From Flavobacterium quisquiliarum (lineage in GTDB: Bacteria > Bacteroidota > Bacteroidia > Flavobacteriales > Flavobacteriaceae), in assembly GCF_019308285.1 (NCBI RefSeq), contig NZ_WWEM01000019.1, forward strand, positions 101,297 through 165,296: DNA of 64,000 nucleotides, read 5' to 3'. How positions within the stretch are numbered: position 1 is the stretch's first letter; each line of letters opens with the position of its first letter. Both the position numbers and the translations under genes were made by a program. The notes under the pieces are model-generated. The model saw only the letters and a list, made by a program, of their open reading frames with translations. It was not told the DNA's origin and did not search any database. Of this stretch, positions 9,643 through 17,265 are shown one piece after another.

Positions 9643-10062
9643 TTAGTTCTGTTCTGAAATTAAGTGTTCTATATTTGGACTTGTAGATAAAATATCTTCT
9701 ATAGTTTCATCTTCAAGAGTAATATCATTATTTAATTTTTCAATATCGCTGTTATCTAATTTCTGAATTAGGTCATATTGGGTCAAATTAGACTGATAGG
9801 ATAAATAAGTTTCTAAAGCTGCTTCGTCAAGATCATTTGATGTTGCTTTGTAATTATTTACAATCGGAATCATTAATGCTAAACCAATAACTGCAGCTGC
9901 GGTTAAAGAAAGTACTTTTTTACGTTTGTAAAACGGAATCACTTTAACCTCTTTTTCGTTTAATTGCTGTAAAACTTTTTCTGGAAAATTATCAAAATAA
10001 TGTTCTGGAGTTTTAAATCCAGATTTTATTTTGGGTTCGTTTTCTAATTTAAATGTTTTCAT
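9643..10062 (-). CDS. Single-span membrane protein, likely anti-sigma factor
   Basis: 139 residues: a ~45-residue cytoplasmic N-terminus (HYFDNFPEKVLQQLNEKE), one membrane helix near 50-68 (VLSLTAAAVIGLALMIPIV) and an acidic ~70-residue outer part. The HYFDxFPEKVL element recurs in flavobacterial proteins encoded right after ECF sigma factors. It is 33 nt downstream of the sigma gene. No zinc-binding anti-sigma HxxxCxxC motif is present, so the anti-sigma role rests on position and topology. Confidence 0.6.
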   Translation of the reverse strand: MKTFKLENEPKIKSGFKTPEHYFDNFPEKVLQQLNEKEVKVIPFYKRKKVLSLTAAAVIGLALMIPIVNNYKATSNDLDEAALETYLSYQSNLTQYDLIQKLDNSDIEKLNNDITLEDETIEDILSTSPNIEHLISEQN

Positions 10063-10095
10063 AATACCTATAAGATAGTTTTAGTTACAAAAGGT

Positions 10096-10638
10096 TTAAT
10101 TTGATGTAACATATAATTCGATTTTTTTAACTGCGTGATGATAAGATGCCTTAAGTGCTCCAACAGAAGTTCCTAAGATTTCTGCAATTTCTTCATATTT
10201 TAATTCTTCAAAATATTTCATTTTGAAAACTAATTGCTGTTTTTCCGGAAGTGTTACAATTGCTTTTTGAAGTTTGATTTGAATTTCATCTCCATCAAAA
10301 TAAAGATCTGCTTTTAGATTGTCGATGGTTTTGTTCTGCAAATCTTCTGATGAAATCCCGCTTAATTTTGCCTTTTGAGATAAAAAAGTCAAAGCTTCGT
10401 TTGTGGCAATACGATACATCCAGGAGAAAAGTTTACTTTCACCTTTAAAGTTTTTAAGATATTGAAAGACTTTTACAAAAGTATTCTGTAAAACATCGTC
10501 TGCATCGTCATGATTCAAAACAATATTTCGAATATGAGAATACAAAGGTCTCTGATAATCAGACAAGAGTTTTTGAAACGCGGTATTCTGCGTTTCAGGG
10601 TTTAATAACTGTTTTATAAATTCCTTCTCGTCTATCAA
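10096..10638 (-). CDS. ECF-type RNA polymerase sigma factor
   Basis: 180 residues. Region 2 reads DADDVLQNTFVKVFQYLKNF and region 4 reads LPEKQQLVFKMKYFEELKYEEIAEILGTSVGALK with its helix-turn-helix. This is the standard sigma-70 family ECF layout. The reading frame starts with TTG (MIDEKEF); no in-frame ATG lies close enough to keep region 2 intact, so TTG is accepted. It is the first gene of the operon with a membrane and a periplasmic partner, which suggests envelope-stress control. Confidence 0.85.
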   Translation of the reverse strand: MIDEKEFIKQLLNPETQNTAFQKLLSDYQRPLYSHIRNIVLNHDDADDVLQNTFVKVFQYLKNFKGESKLFSWMYRIATNEALTFLSQKAKLSGISSEDLQNKTIDNLKADLYFDGDEIQIKLQKAIVTLPEKQQLVFKMKYFEELKYEEIAEILGTSVGALKASYHHAVKKIELYVTSN

Positions 10639-10709
10639 ACTTTTTGTTTTGTAAACTTTAATATAGGTTGGACTGAATTTAAAACAAAAGGTTTAATCAA
10701 TCCTAAAAT

Positions 10710-11909
10710 TTAGAATTCAGATTCTTCTTCCTGTGCTGGAGTTGTCGTAGCTGGCGTCTGAGTTGCTGGCTTTTTTTGTACGGGTTTAGGTTGCACTGGT
10801 TTAGGCTGTACAGGCTCAGTTTGCGTTTGTTCTGATTGTTCAGTTTGTGTTTCTGGAGAGTATACAGGGCTACTAACTACAGGTTCTGCTTTAGGAATAA
10901 TCGGGAAGTAAATTTCAGTTACCAATTTAGAAGAACCTTTTACATCCAATTTACTTAAAGTTAAGATTTCAAGATGTGACCAGCTTAATTGTGGAGTGAT
11001 TTTTCCGTTGTTTATAAAAGCTGTTGTTTTGGCAATAGCTTCATTTCTGTGAGAATAATCTCCAGTTAGTGTTGTTTTTACAGCATCAAATCCATTTAGT
11101 TTTCCAGATAAAATGTCACTTCCGGAACTAATTGAAATTTCTTTATTGATTGGAAGGCAAATTGATATTTTGGCTAAACCAGTTTTAGTGTCGTAAGTGT
11201 GGTAAATAATAAAAGGTTTTCCACTTGTAGATAACCCATTTGTTTCACTGAAATGGATAAGTTTCGGAATTACAATTCGAGCATTTTTGCTGACTTTTTC
11301 AATTTCACTTGTAAAAGTCTGGCGAATGTAAGGTGTCTCTGTTTTTTTTACTAAACCATCGACTTTGATAGCATAAGTTTTGGTTTCGTAGTCAAGGTTT
11401 TTGTCAATATTGGCTAAGCTTTTTTCGTAAATAGTTCCAATAACTTTATTAGAACCTCCGTGTAAAGCAGTGTAAATTTTAAATAGAAAACTCATAGTTC
11501 CTTTTGCTTTCCAGGTCACTTTAGTTTTTCCGTTTAAAGTGTCTTTTAAAGTCCAAGAAACATCGGCTTCAGTGCCATCATATTGCATTTTTTGTTCAAT
11601 GCTTTCGCCTTCTTTTGTTTTAAGAGTGATTGCATTTCCTTTTCCATCAGCTCCATCCCAATAAAAAGAAGCGCCATTTCCACTTGTTTTGTTAGGGAAA
11701 GTCATTTTTATAGATGGATCTTCAACTGACCAAGATTCAAAATCTTCATAATTTCTAAAGTCATTAAGATAACTGTAAACCGTTGCACGAGGCGAGTTAA
11801 TTACTTTACTTCTTTCTACATCAAAGATTCCTTTTTGAGTAGCAACAAAAACAGTAAGGGCAACAAGGCTTAATAACGCGAAAAGAAATAAATACTTAAG
11901 AATCTTCAT
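10710..11909 (-). CDS. SRPBCC (START-like) domain protein with Pro/Gln-rich tail
   Basis: A 399-residue protein. It has an N-terminal membrane anchor (residues ~5-25), then a polyketide-cyclase/START-like domain beginning FDVERSKVINSPRATVYSYLND up to about residue 165. A second region (~170-335) resembles a GyrI/effector-binding-like fold only weakly. The last ~60 residues are rich in Pro, Gln and Thr. Ligand unknown. It lies 71 nt upstream of the sigma gene in the same direction and may be a separate unit. Confidence 0.65.
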   Translation of the reverse strand: MKILKYLFLFALLSLVALTVFVATQKGIFDVERSKVINSPRATVYSYLNDFRNYEDFESWSVEDPSIKMTFPNKTSGNGASFYWDGADGKGNAITLKTKEGESIEQKMQYDGTEADVSWTLKDTLNGKTKVTWKAKGTMSFLFKIYTALHGGSNKVIGTIYEKSLANIDKNLDYETKTYAIKVDGLVKKTETPYIRQTFTSEIEKVSKNARIVIPKLIHFSETNGLSTSGKPFIIYHTYDTKTGLAKISICLPINKEISISSGSDILSGKLNGFDAVKTTLTGDYSHRNEAIAKTTAFINNGKITPQLSWSHLEILTLSKLDVKGSSKLVTEIYFPIIPKAEPVVSSPVYSPETQTEQSEQTQTEPVQPKPVQPKPVQKKPATQTPATTTPAQEEESEF

Positions 11910-12039
11910 TGGTAGGTTGTTTGATTTCGTAAAGTTATAAATTTATCATGAGTCTTACTAATAACCAAAAATTATTAGGTTTTATTTTGTTTGAATGAAT
12001 TTTTAATTCAGAAAAGACTCTTTTGCGCTCAAAAAATAA

Positions 12040-12228
12040 TTATCTCTTAAAAAAGATTTTGATTAAAAATAAAATGGCAATGAAAAGCAAAAAAACAAGC
12101 AATACTTTGTAATTTCCTTTGTAAAAGATCTTATGCAGTGCCAGATCTCTTCGATAAGCAAATATCATTATGATTACAAACGCAATAAAAAAACACACTC
12201 CAAATAGTATTTGTCCTTGACTAAACAT
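12040..12228 (-). CDS. Small two-helix membrane protein
   Basis: 62 residues with two hydrophobic segments (~6-24 and ~43-58) joined by a basic loop with YRRDLALHKIFYKGNYK. Function unknown. The frame opens upstream at a TTG inside a TAAATTTG promoter box, so the ATG at 12228 is the supported start. Confidence 0.6.
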   Translation of the reverse strand: MFSQGQILFGVCFFIAFVIIMIFAYRRDLALHKIFYKGNYKVLLVFLLFIAILFLIKIFFKR

Positions 12229-12249
12229 AGCTTTAAAAATTATTTTTGG

Positions 12250-12257
12250 CAAATTTA
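12250..12257 (-). promoter_or_regulatory. Promoter -7 box of the small membrane protein gene
   Basis: TAAATTTG on the minus strand, about 22 nt ahead of the ATG at 12228. Confidence 0.6.
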
Positions 12258-12364
12258 GAGAATTGAATATGATTTGAAGCTAATAACCGTTTCATTTAAT
12301 GTAATTTTATTTTAGTATTATGTTTAAGTGAATTAAATTAGCAAAAAAAAAAGAAAACTACTAT

Positions 12365-12745
12365 ATGAAAAAACAACTCGACGCCGTAACAGAATTTCAC
12401 ACTGCTTTTAAAATTGGACACAGTACAACTCCAACTGCCGATTTAGGAGCTGAGAAGAAATTACTTCGTTATAACTTAATGAAAGAAGAAAACGAAGAAT
12501 ACTATGAGGCGGTTCAAAATAATGATTTAGTTGAAATTGCAGATGCTCTTGGTGATATGATGTATATTTTATGCGGTACCATTATTGAGCACGGATTACA
12601 AGATAAAATCGAAGCTGTTTTTGATGAAATTCAACGCAGTAATATGAGTAAATTAGGCGAAGACGGCCAACCGATTTACAGAGAAGATGGTAAAGTAATG
12701 AAAGGTCCGAATTATTTTAAACCAGATTTTTCAAAATTATTCTAA
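12365..12745 (+). CDS. MazG-like nucleotide pyrophosphohydrolase
   Basis: A 126-residue all-alpha NTP pyrophosphohydrolase of the MazG/HisE superfamily. The metal-binding pattern is visible as KEENEEYYEA near residues 38-47 and EIADALGDMMYI near 57-68 (ExxE ... ExxD). Such enzymes hydrolyse nucleoside triphosphates, often to clean up non-canonical ones, or phosphoribosyl-ATP. No his genes adjoin, so a house-cleaning role is more likely than HisE. Monocistronic with a strong shared terminator. Confidence 0.8.
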   Translation: MKKQLDAVTEFHTAFKIGHSTTPTADLGAEKKLLRYNLMKEENEEYYEAVQNNDLVEIADALGDMMYILCGTIIEHGLQDKIEAVFDEIQRSNMSKLGEDGQPIYREDGKVMKGPNYFKPDFSKLF

Positions 12746-12752
12746 AAATAAA

Positions 12753-12782
12753 AAACCCGATAAAAACAAATTTATCGGGTTT
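12753..12782. terminator. Bidirectional terminator
   Basis: A 12-bp GC-containing stem (AAACCCGATAAA with its complement) with a 6-nt loop between the MazG-like gene and convergent ilvE. Confidence 0.85.
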
Positions 12783-12803
12783 CTCTTTTTATATGGTTTT
12801 GGA

Positions 12804-13874
12804 TTATTGCACCTTAACTGTCCATCCGTAAGTATCTTCAGAAAGTTTGTTTTGAAGACTTGTTAATTTTTCTTTTAAGAATGAAGCGTATGAATTCTCG
12901 ATTGGAGCCATTTCATAGTATTCATCTTGATAAGAAAATCCTTTGATTACACTGATAACTGCGGCAGTTCCTGCACCAAAGATTTCTTTTAAAGATCCGT
13001 TTTTAGCTGCTTCAACTAATTCTGAAACGATTACTGGACGAACTTCAACATTTAATCCTTCTTTTTCAGCCATAGCAATCAAACTTTTTCGGGTAACACC
13101 ATCTAAAATTCTTTCGCTTGTTGGAGCTGTTAATAAAGTATCGTTAATTCTGAAGAAAACGTTCATTGTTCCCGCTTCTTCCAATTTTGTGTGTGTAGCA
13201 TCATCAGTCCAGATAACTTGTTGGAAACCGTCTTTGTTTGCCAAGTTAGTTGGGTAAAACTGTGCTGCATAGTTTCCTGCTGCTTTTGCAGCACCAATTC
13301 CTCCATTTGCAGCTCTACTGTAATGTTCAGCAATAATTACTTTTACTTCACCTCCGTAATATGCTTTTGCGGGAGAAAGTAAGATCATGAATTTATATTC
13401 GTCAGATGGATTTGCGATAACTCCAGGCCCTGTAGCAATCATAAAAGGACGGATGTACATACTTGCACCGTTTCCTCTTTGAATCCATTCTTTATCCAAT
13501 TTCAATAATTCGTTTAAACCATCCATAAAAATAGCTTCAGGTACTTCTGGCATAGCCATTCTTACTGCAGAGCTGTTAAAACGTTTGTAGTTTTCATCTG
13601 GTCTAAACAACCAAACATCATTATTGTCATCTTTATAAGCTTTCATTCCTTCAAAAATAGCTTGTCCATAATGGAAGACTTTTGAAGATGGATCCATCAA
13701 AATAGGAGCGTAAGGTTTAATGACAGGATTTTGCCATTGTCCGTTTTTAAAATCGCATTCGAATAAATGGTCTGTAAATACAGCACCAAAACTTAAGTTG
13801 TCAAAATCTACTTCATTGATCTTTGTAGAAGTAGCTTTTATGATTTCAATTTTGCTTGTTTGAGTTGTACTCAT
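12804..13874 (-). CDS. ilvE: Branched-chain amino acid aminotransferase
   Basis: A 356-residue fold-type IV PLP aminotransferase. The PLP lysine region (GIGAAKAAGNYAAQFYPT), the EEAGTMNVFF segment and GVTRKSLIAMA are typical of bacterial IlvE of this longer subclass. It catalyses the last step of Val/Leu/Ile synthesis and the first of their breakdown. An upstream TTG at 13964 extends the frame, but it sits in a TAATTTTG promoter box, so the ATG at 13874 (MSTTQTSK) is used, leaving a leader of about 80 nt. Confidence 0.9.
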   Translation of the reverse strand: MSTTQTSKIEIIKATSTKINEVDFDNLSFGAVFTDHLFECDFKNGQWQNPVIKPYAPILMDPSSKVFHYGQAIFEGMKAYKDDNNDVWLFRPDENYKRFNSSAVRMAMPEVPEAIFMDGLNELLKLDKEWIQRGNGASMYIRPFMIATGPGVIANPSDEYKFMILLSPAKAYYGGEVKVIIAEHYSRAANGGIGAAKAAGNYAAQFYPTNLANKDGFQQVIWTDDATHTKLEEAGTMNVFFRINDTLLTAPTSERILDGVTRKSLIAMAEKEGLNVEVRPVIVSELVEAAKNGSLKEIFGAGTAAVISVIKGFSYQDEYYEMAPIENSYASFLKEKLTSLQNKLSEDTYGWTVKVQ

Positions 13875-13961
13875 AAGTTGTGTAAGTTTTTTTTGTGAGA
13901 TATTTTTTCGCCTTAGAAAGTCTAAAGTGATGATATCATGTAAAATAGAATTTATTGAATA

Positions 13962-13969
13962 CAAAATTA
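13962..13969 (-). promoter_or_regulatory. Promoter -7 box of ilvE
   Basis: TAATTTTG on the minus strand matches TAnnTTTG about 88 nt ahead of the chosen ATG. Confidence 0.6.
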
Positions 13970-14124
13970 AGTAAAATTATGTAAAAAGCTTAGTGAAAAT
14001 TCATTATTTATACCTTTTGACTGAGATTTATTTATCCTATAATAAACTCAAATATTTAATTGATTTTTATAAATAATTTATGAAAAAAGTATCGTTTTTT
14101 AAGGCTTTACGCATTAGTTTTGAC

Positions 14125-14132
14125 TAATTTTG
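14125..14132 (+). promoter_or_regulatory. Promoter -7 box of mnmD
   Basis: TAATTTTG about 53 nt ahead of the GTG start at 14186. Confidence 0.55.
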
Positions 14133-14185
14133 AATGTAAATAAAGCTTGAAAATCAATAATAAGCTACTGTAAATTTCGAAAAAA

Positions 14186-14848
14186 GTGAAAAGAGAAATA
14201 ATTAAAACGTTAGATGGTTCAACTACAATTCGTTTGCCAGAATGGGATGAATGTTATCATTCTAAGCATGGAGCAATTCAGGAAGCAAAACATGTGTTTA
14301 TAAAAAACGGACTTTCATTATTTGATGAATCTGTAAGTGTATTAGAGATTGGTTTTGGAACAGGTTTAAATGCTTTTATTACTTTTTTAGAGTCTGTTAG
14401 AAAAAAACAGCATATAGATTATGTTGGAGTAGAAGCTTATCCAGTTGATGCTGATGAAATTTTAGAAATGAATTACGTTGCAGAACTTGACGCATTGGAA
14501 TTTGAGAACATTTTCGAGAAAATGCATAAGACAGAATGGAATCAAAAGACAGAAATTTGCGACCAGTTCTTATTAACTAAAAGAAAACAATTTTTTCACG
14601 AAATAAACGATTTCGAGACTTTTGATTTGATTTACTTTGACGCCTTCGGATACAGGGTTCAACCAGAACTTTGGAGTACGGAGATTTTTCAGAAAATGTA
14701 CAATAGTTTAAAACCAAACGGAATTCTTGTTACTTATGCAGCACGCGGAGTTGTTAAAAGAAGTATGATTGAAGTTGGATTTATTGTAGAAAAATTAGCA
14801 GGCCCTCCAGGTAAAAGAGAAATGTTTCGAGCCTTTAAGAAGGTATAA
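14186..14848 (+). CDS. mnmD: tRNA U34 5-methylaminomethyl methyltransferase MnmD
   Basis: A 220-residue methylase with the MnmC/MnmD signature YHSKHGAIQEAKHVF near residue 24, SAM motif VLEIGFGTGLNAF near 52 and DLIYFDAFGYRVQPELW near 150. The FAD-dependent oxidase half of enterobacterial MnmC is absent, as in other stand-alone MnmD proteins. It adds the final methyl of mnm5(s2)U34, a wobble modification of tRNA-Lys, Glu and Gln. Translation starts at GTG (MKREIIKTLDG); no better ATG precedes the conserved N-terminus. Confidence 0.85.
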   Translation: MKREIIKTLDGSTTIRLPEWDECYHSKHGAIQEAKHVFIKNGLSLFDESVSVLEIGFGTGLNAFITFLESVRKKQHIDYVGVEAYPVDADEILEMNYVAELDALEFENIFEKMHKTEWNQKTEICDQFLLTKRKQFFHEINDFETFDLIYFDAFGYRVQPELWSTEIFQKMYNSLKPNGILVTYAARGVVKRSMIEVGFIVEKLAGPPGKREMFRAFKKV

Positions 14849-14960
14849 ATGAATTGTTTAGAATGATTCTATATTGATTTATTTATTTTAAGAAAACGTA
14901 TTCGTTGCTAAAGTTTTGAAAAAAAATAGTTAAAAAGAGATTTTATATATGATTAATGTT

Positions 14961-14968
14961 TAAATTTG
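14961..14968 (+). promoter_or_regulatory. Promoter -7 box of the 65-residue protein gene
   Basis: TAAATTTG 46 nt ahead of the ATG at 15015. Confidence 0.55.
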
Positions 14969-15014
14969 GTGCGAGTTTAAAAATAGAGATAACCCCCAAA
15001 AATCTTGTTTTATT

Positions 15015-15212
15015 ATGTCAAAAATGATGTTCGATTACACGAAATCAATACTTGAAAGAGTAAGTTTCGATCCGGTGCTTTTCTGCAAAGAGTTAGAAAA
15101 AGCTATCAAAACACTGTTACCATACGAAATGGAACAATTACAAGAATGGCTGTTGAATTTCATAATTGAAAAGCCAGAATTAAAACCAAGTCTACAACTA
15201 ATTAAAGTATAA
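15015..15212 (+). CDS. Small conserved helical protein, function unknown
   Basis: 65 residues, mostly amphipathic helix, with the central segment FDPVLFCKELEKAIKTLLP. It has its own promoter box and a textbook terminator 5 nt after the stop, which argues that it is expressed. No domain is recognised. Confidence 0.6.
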   Translation: MSKMMFDYTKSILERVSFDPVLFCKELEKAIKTLLPYEMEQLQEWLLNFIIEKPELKPSLQLIKV

Positions 15213-15216
15213 AAAG

Positions 15217-15239
15217 AAAGGAGCCTAATTGGCTCCTTT
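15217..15239 (+). terminator. Terminator of the 65-residue protein gene
   Basis: A 9-bp stem (AAAGGAGCC with its complement), 5-nt loop and T-run; it overlaps the region where convergent oxyR also ends. Confidence 0.85.
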
Positions 15240-15241
15240 TT

Positions 15242-16189
15242 TTATGACTGCTTTTTTTGTAGCGGACTAATGATTTGAACATTCTGAAAAACAATGGCAC
15301 CTTTTATAACGCCAGCAATTGTAGATCGGAGTGCATCAATGATTTGCATTTTTAATTCGCTCTTAGGGTAAATCAAACTTACCTCACGAGCTGGTTTTGG
15401 TTCCTTAAAGTTTCGAAGTTTCAGTTTATCGGATTCTTTTAAGTCTAAGGTGTGCAAGTACGGAAGTAATGTTGTGCCAAGGCCTTCGTCTGCTAATTTA
15501 ATCAGGGTTTCAAAACTACCGCTTTGAATCTGGAAATTAGATTGGTCAGCGTCTGAAACGCTTTTGCATAAATTTAAAATACCGTCTCTAAAACAATGTC
15601 CGTCTTGTAGCAATAAGATTTCATTTAAATTTAAATCAGCCACTTCAATTTCTTCTTTTTGAAAACTTGCATGACCTTCAGGAATATAAGCTACAAAAGG
15701 CTCAAAGTATAATACAATTTCTTTGATTTTCTCATCTTCTAAAGGTGTTGCGGCAATGGCAGCGTCTAAATGACCATTTTTTAATTTTAAAATGATTTCC
15801 TCTGTATTTAACTCTTCAATTAAAAGTTTAACTTTTGGATATTTCTTAATGAAGTTATTCAAGAACATTGGCAGGATAGTAGGCATAATAGTCGGAATTA
15901 TTCCTAAACGAAATTCCCCTCCAATAAAACCTTTTTGCTGCTCTACTATATCTTTGATACGATCGGCTTCATTTACAATATTTTTAGCCTGGTTTACTAT
16001 TTTTTGACCAATATCGGTAAGCTGAATTGGTTTTTTGCTTCTGTCAAAAATTAAGATGTTGAGTTCTTCTTCGATCTTTTGTATTTGCATACTTAAAGTA
16101 GGCTGTGTGACAAAGCATTTTTCAGCAGCAAGTGTGAAGTTTTTATGCTCGGCTACAGCTAACACATATTGTAATTGAGTTATAGTCAT
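15242..16189 (-). CDS. oxyR: OxyR-type LysR regulator
   Basis: A 315-residue LysR-family activator with an N-terminal winged helix (MTITQLQYVLAVAEHKNFTL) and a substrate-binding-like C-domain. The redox segment GHCFRDGILNLCKS has two cysteines nine positions apart, as in E. coli OxyR (HCFRDQ...C), so a peroxide-sensing disulfide is expected. It is divergent from dps with only 107 bp between starts, the classic OxyR-target layout. Promoter box TATTTTTG at 16210-16217. Confidence 0.88.
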   Translation of the reverse strand: MTITQLQYVLAVAEHKNFTLAAEKCFVTQPTLSMQIQKIEEELNILIFDRSKKPIQLTDIGQKIVNQAKNIVNEADRIKDIVEQQKGFIGGEFRLGIIPTIMPTILPMFLNNFIKKYPKVKLLIEELNTEEIILKLKNGHLDAAIAATPLEDEKIKEIVLYFEPFVAYIPEGHASFQKEEIEVADLNLNEILLLQDGHCFRDGILNLCKSVSDADQSNFQIQSGSFETLIKLADEGLGTTLLPYLHTLDLKESDKLKLRNFKEPKPAREVSLIYPKSELKMQIIDALRSTIAGVIKGAIVFQNVQIISPLQKKQS

Positions 16190-16209
16190 ATTGATAATAA
16201 ATTTTGATA

Positions 16210-16217
16210 CAAAAATA
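16210..16217 (-). promoter_or_regulatory. Promoter -7 box of oxyR
   Basis: TATTTTTG on the minus strand, 20 nt ahead of the oxyR ATG. Confidence 0.55.
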
Positions 16218-16261
16218 AGAAAATATAATTTTTATTTATATAAATTTTCTTTAAGTTACTT

Positions 16262-16269
16262 TAAATTTG
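16262..16269 (+). promoter_or_regulatory. Promoter -7 box of dps
   Basis: TAAATTTG, 27 nt ahead of the dps ATG. No TTG is present at the -33 spacing, as expected for a promoter that needs an activator such as the adjacent OxyR. Confidence 0.6.
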
Positions 16270-16296
16270 TAGTAAATTAGTGTAAAAAAACAGATT

Positions 16297-16776
16297 ATGA
16301 AAACAAATATATTAGGATTACCTGTAAAAGAATCAGAATTATTAGTAAAAGAATTGAATGTATTGTTGTCAAACTTTCAGGTGTATTATCAAAATTTGAG
16401 AGGGATTCACTGGAATATTCGAGGAAAACGTTTTTTTGATTTACATGTAAAATTCGAAGAACTATATACAGATGCACAACTAAAAATTGATATGATAGCG
16501 GAGAGAGTTTTGACAATTGGAGGAACTCCATTACATACTTTTGAAGATTATATTAAAAACAATAAATTGGCAGTAGGTAAAAATATTTCAAACGATGAAA
16601 AAGCCGTTCAGTTAATTGTTCATTCGTTATCAGATTTATTAAAAATTGAAAGAGAGATATTAAACAAATCGGATGAAATTAACGATGAAGGAACCAATTC
16701 TATGATGAGTGACTTTATTTCTGAGCAGGAAAAAACAATCTGGATGATGAATGCATGGCTTGAAGAGACTCTTTAA
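16297..16776 (+). CDS. dps: Dps-type ferritin-like DNA protection protein
   Basis: A 159-residue four-helix-bundle protein of the Dps family. The inter-subunit ferroxidase ligands are visible in NLRGIHWNIRGKRFFDLHVKFEELYTD (residues ~38-64: HW, then the H..xE pattern). Dps dodecamers oxidise Fe(II) with H2O2 and protect DNA. Its gene faces oxyR, so peroxide induction is the likely control. It ends with a strong terminator. Confidence 0.9.
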   Translation: MKTNILGLPVKESELLVKELNVLLSNFQVYYQNLRGIHWNIRGKRFFDLHVKFEELYTDAQLKIDMIAERVLTIGGTPLHTFEDYIKNNKLAVGKNISNDEKAVQLIVHSLSDLLKIEREILNKSDEINDEGTNSMMSDFISEQEKTIWMMNAWLEETL

Positions 16777-16800
16777 GATCTTGTTTTTTTAATAAATTAG

Positions 16801-16832
16801 AAGCAGAACGGCATAAAAATTGCGTTCTGCTT
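16801..16832 (+). terminator. Terminator of dps
   Basis: A 10-bp stem (AAGCAGAACG with its complement), 12-nt loop and T-run. Confidence 0.85.
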
Positions 16833-16886
16833 TTTTGTTTTTGTTAAATTTCTATAAAAATCTCTTTGATTTTATTTGTTTAACGC

Positions 16887-16894
16887 TATTTTTG
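16887..16894 (+). promoter_or_regulatory. Promoter -7 box very close to a start codon
   Basis: TATTTTTG with TTTG 19 nt upstream (16864-16867) as -33 element. The ATG at 16900 is only 5 nt after the box, so the transcript may be leaderless. Confidence 0.5.
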
Positions 16895-16899
16895 TTTCG

Positions 16900-17181
16900 A
16901 TGAAATTTGTAGCCCGCATATTATTATTCATATTCATTGCCTTCTTATCGACCCCGACAATTGTTCAGGCGATTAAGAAAGGGAATAGTGCGGCTGTATC
17001 TTTTAGTATTGCAGAAGAGGAAGTGCATAAAGAACTTAAAAATGTAATGCATCCTTCCATTCTTGAGCATGAAGTTATCATTTCGGTTTATATCGAGAAA
17101 AAAACGATTATTTCTGAGAATATTGTAAAACTTGACAATATTTCTCCGAGCATTTTTGCTCCACCTCCCAATTTAGCATAA
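16900..17181 (+). CDS. Small exported protein, function unknown
   Basis: 93 residues with a signal peptide (MKFVARILLFIFIAFLSTP) and a charged periplasmic part ending in the Pro-rich SIFAPPPNLA. No family recognised. The ATG at 16900 is preferred over an upstream in-frame ATG at 16876, which lies between the -33 and -7 elements. It precedes the SulP gene by 84 nt in the same direction. Confidence 0.5.
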   Translation: MKFVARILLFIFIAFLSTPTIVQAIKKGNSAAVSFSIAEEEVHKELKNVMHPSILEHEVIISVYIEKKTIISENIVKLDNISPSIFAPPPNLA

Positions 17182-17265
17182 TACTTCCGATTATTTTGAT
17201 CTTTAACCGCATTTGAACAACAGACGCGGCAAATCTTTTATGAATAATTTTTTTAGTATTGTGTT

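Noticed and set aside
13875..13964. Longer IlvE N-terminus from a TTG
   Set aside because: The TTG is within the TAATTTTG promoter box, and the extra residues are not typical of IlvE.
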